From assembly GCF_002812985.1 (NCBI RefSeq), contig NZ_PGCP01000002.1, forward strand, positions 102,533 to 166,532: a stretch of DNA of 64,000 nt, in the 5' to 3' direction. The position numbers and the translations under genes were made by a program. Below are positions 62,691-64,000 of the stretch, piece by piece (the first letter of the stretch is position 1; the number at the start of each line of letters is the position of its first letter). The DNA comes from Aeromonas lusitana. GTDB taxonomy: Bacteria > Pseudomonadota > Gammaproteobacteria > Enterobacterales > Aeromonadaceae. A model generated the notes under the pieces. The model saw only the letters and a program-made list of their open reading frames with translations, was not told the origin of the DNA and made no database searches.

Positions 62691-63023
62691 ATGCCCCACC
62701 TTCGCTTTCGGGCAGTTTCTGTCGACACCCTGCAGCAGATAAGCACGCCCTTGCTGGCAGATCTCTGCGCCCTGACCGGTGGCAAGCCGGAGTTTGTCAC
62801 CATGGAGGTCATAGACGGCATCCGGGTGCGAGCGGGTCAGCGCGAGACCGGCTCCCCCTTCGTCGAGCTGGTCTGGTTCGAGCGCCCCCAGGAGATGCAA
62901 GATGCCGCCGCGGCCCTCATTACCCGCCATCTGAAGGCGGTGCTGGGGGAGGAAACCTATGTGGTGGTGCAAGTACTGCCCATCGTCAAGAGCCAGTACT
63001 ATAGCGACGGGCAGCACTACTGA
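62691..63023 (+). CDS. DUF1904 (tautomerase-like fold) protein
   Basis: 110 residues: MPHLRFRAVSVDTLQQIS start, PFVELVWFERPQEMQDAAAALITRHL core, and YYSDGQHY end, as in DUF1904. The fold is related to tautomerase/MIF; no N-terminal Pro-1 is exposed beyond MP, so activity is uncertain. The AAGAGG ribosome site is good. A diverged copy of the 3' end occurs at 63050. Confidence 0.87.
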   Translation: MPHLRFRAVSVDTLQQISTPLLADLCALTGGKPEFVTMEVIDGIRVRAGQRETGSPFVELVWFERPQEMQDAAAALITRHLKAVLGEETYVVVQVLPIVKSQYYSDGQHY

Positions 63024-63049
63024 GCAAGAGGCAGGGAGAGGGGTGCTCC

Positions 63050-63114
63050 GGTGGTACAGGCCCTGTCCAGCGTTGTCAAAAGTCAGTGCTAGAGCCACGG
63101 TGAGCACTACCGAG
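63050..63114 (+). pseudogene. Diverged copy of the DUF1904 3' end
   Basis: 65 bases aligned with 62963-63024 (62 bases) with one extra codon. It reads VVQALSSVVKSQC, stop, SHGEHYR against VVVQVLPIVKSQYYSDGQHY in the intact gene. One internal TAG and loss of the final stop show decay. Offset is 87-90 bases. Confidence 0.82.
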
Positions 63115-63154
63115 TGAACCTGGCGTCATGGCTGTGACTGGCCATGACGCCCTT

Positions 63155-63985
63155 TCAGGCGGATTTTATCAGCAGCTTGTCCAGCCAGCGGCTCGGCAGC
63201 AGGCGGCGCAGCACGGTAAACAGCCTGGTCGGAAAGGTGACGGGGTAGCGGTGTTTCGGACGCTTGCTGTTGAGCGCATGCAGCAGTGGTGGGATGCAAG
63301 ATTCGCTTGGCAGCGTGAAGCCGCGGGCGCCCCCCTCACGTTCCAGCCGGCTCAGGGTCTGCTGATAGGCGGCCTGATGGCGGCTCGCCGCGGGATCTAT
63401 GTGGCGCAGGAAGGCGGCGCGGGCATTGGCCCGAAAACGGGTATCGATGGGGCCGGGTTCAATCAGGCTGATGTGTACCCCGGTACCGCTCAGCTCGAGG
63501 CGCAGTGTGTCCGTGTACCCTTCCAGTGCGAACTTGCTGGCGTTGTAAGCGCCGCGAAACTTCATGGCCACCAGGCCGAGCACTGAGCTGTTTTGCACTA
63601 TGCGCCCTTCCCCCGCCGCCAGCATGGTCGGCAGCACTTGGCGAATGAGGTGATGCCAGCCAAACAGGTTGGCGTTGAACTGCTCGCGCAGTGCGGCTGT
63701 GGGCAAGTCTTCCAGTGCGCCGGGCTGGCCGTAGGCGCCGTTGTTGAACAGGCCATACAAGCGACCTCCGGCCAGGGCCAGCGCCTCGGCGGCCCCCTGC
63801 TCTATGCTGGCCTCATCCGCGAGATCCAGCCGTACCGCCAATAACCCCAGCCGCGTCAGTTGCTCCACATCCTCCCGCTTGCGGGCGGAGGCGATGACGG
63901 TGAAACCCTGGCTGCCGAGGGTCTTGGCGGCGGCGAGGCCGATGCCACTGGAGCAGCCTGTGATGAGTACGAAGGGGTGGGGCAT
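63155..63985 (-). CDS. Short-chain dehydrogenase/reductase (YbbO-like)
   Basis: 276 residues. Cofactor motif TGCSSGIG at residues about 9-16, NNGAYG, and the active-site YNASK with a Ser about 13 residues earlier (NSSVLG). The C-terminal basic membrane-edge helix (LFTVLRRLLPSRWLDKLL) fits YbbO-type NADP-dependent reductases. Substrate not known. The start at 63985 is close to the window edge; upstream context is not visible. Confidence 0.9.
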   Translation of the reverse strand: MPHPFVLITGCSSGIGLAAAKTLGSQGFTVIASARKREDVEQLTRLGLLAVRLDLADEASIEQGAAEALALAGGRLYGLFNNGAYGQPGALEDLPTAALREQFNANLFGWHHLIRQVLPTMLAAGEGRIVQNSSVLGLVAMKFRGAYNASKFALEGYTDTLRLELSGTGVHISLIEPGPIDTRFRANARAAFLRHIDPAASRHQAAYQQTLSRLEREGGARGFTLPSESCIPPLLHALNSKRPKHRYPVTFPTRLFTVLRRLLPSRWLDKLLIKSA

Positions 63986-64000
63986 GGGCCTGTCTCTTAT

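Overview
The window is GC-rich gammaproteobacterial chromosome and most likely comes from an Aeromonas. The reasons are a TagA/StcE-type M66 mucinase, a crp-yhfA-prkB-yheU-yheT-yheV-slyD-slyX-fkpA gene order shared with enteric bacteria but interrupted by Aeromonas/Vibrio-like genes (CheV, a LuxO-type regulator, a diguanylate cyclase), a complete ttrRS-ttrBCA tetrathionate locus, and CRP and Alr sequences of the Aeromonadales/Enterobacterales type. The species is inferred, not proven.

Layout. 1-3.0 kb: two successive zinc metalloprotease genes, the first cut by the window edge. 3.0-16.6 kb: housekeeping and stress genes (rlmA, crp, yhfA, prkB, yheU/yheT, yheV, slyD/slyX, fkpA) mixed with signalling genes (GGDEF, CheV, AraC-like, LuxO-like). 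16.7-24.8 kb: a TPR protein, small membrane proteins, a UshA-type 5'-nucleotidase lipoprotein, a Tim44-domain protein, then dnaB-alr. 24.8-26.5 kb: a low-GC islet with a putative immunity-like lipoprotein and a truncated start of a lipase-like effector. 26.6-36 kb: putA with GTTGCA operators, fumC, and a marR-emrA-emrB efflux locus with a strong palindromic operator. 36-44.8 kb: pepE and the tetrathionate respiration locus. 44.8-50.6 kb: exported endo/exonuclease-family lipoprotein, patatin, three identical tRNA-Tyr genes, a FabH-family synthase and a LysR regulator. 50.8-64 kb: LysE exporter, RlhA-type U32 protein, small cupin/zinc-ribbon/methyltransferase genes, an Ada-AlkA fusion overlapping ogt, an M32 carboxypeptidase, SmrA, DUF3149, TraB/GumN, DUF1904 and an SDR.

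Most unusual observation. Five unrelated genes (luxO, dnaB, the lysE-family gene, the DUF3149 gene and the DUF1904 gene) are each followed, about 80-110 bases further on, by a diverged copy of their own 3' coding end. In dnaB and lysE the copy keeps the reading frame and stop, and many of the differences are synonymous. These copies therefore look like tails of formerly functional, displaced alleles (or footprints of 3'-end integration), not fresh tandem duplications.

Functional links. TtrS/TtrR should switch on TtrBCA, an exported molybdoenzyme for anaerobic respiration on tetrathionate. PutA both degrades proline and can repress through the GTTGCA sites in front of its own gene. MarR probably represses itself and emrAB. 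Ada-AlkA and Ogt form an alkylation-repair unit. CRP, CheV, the GGDEF protein and the LuxO-like regulator give the central region a regulatory character.
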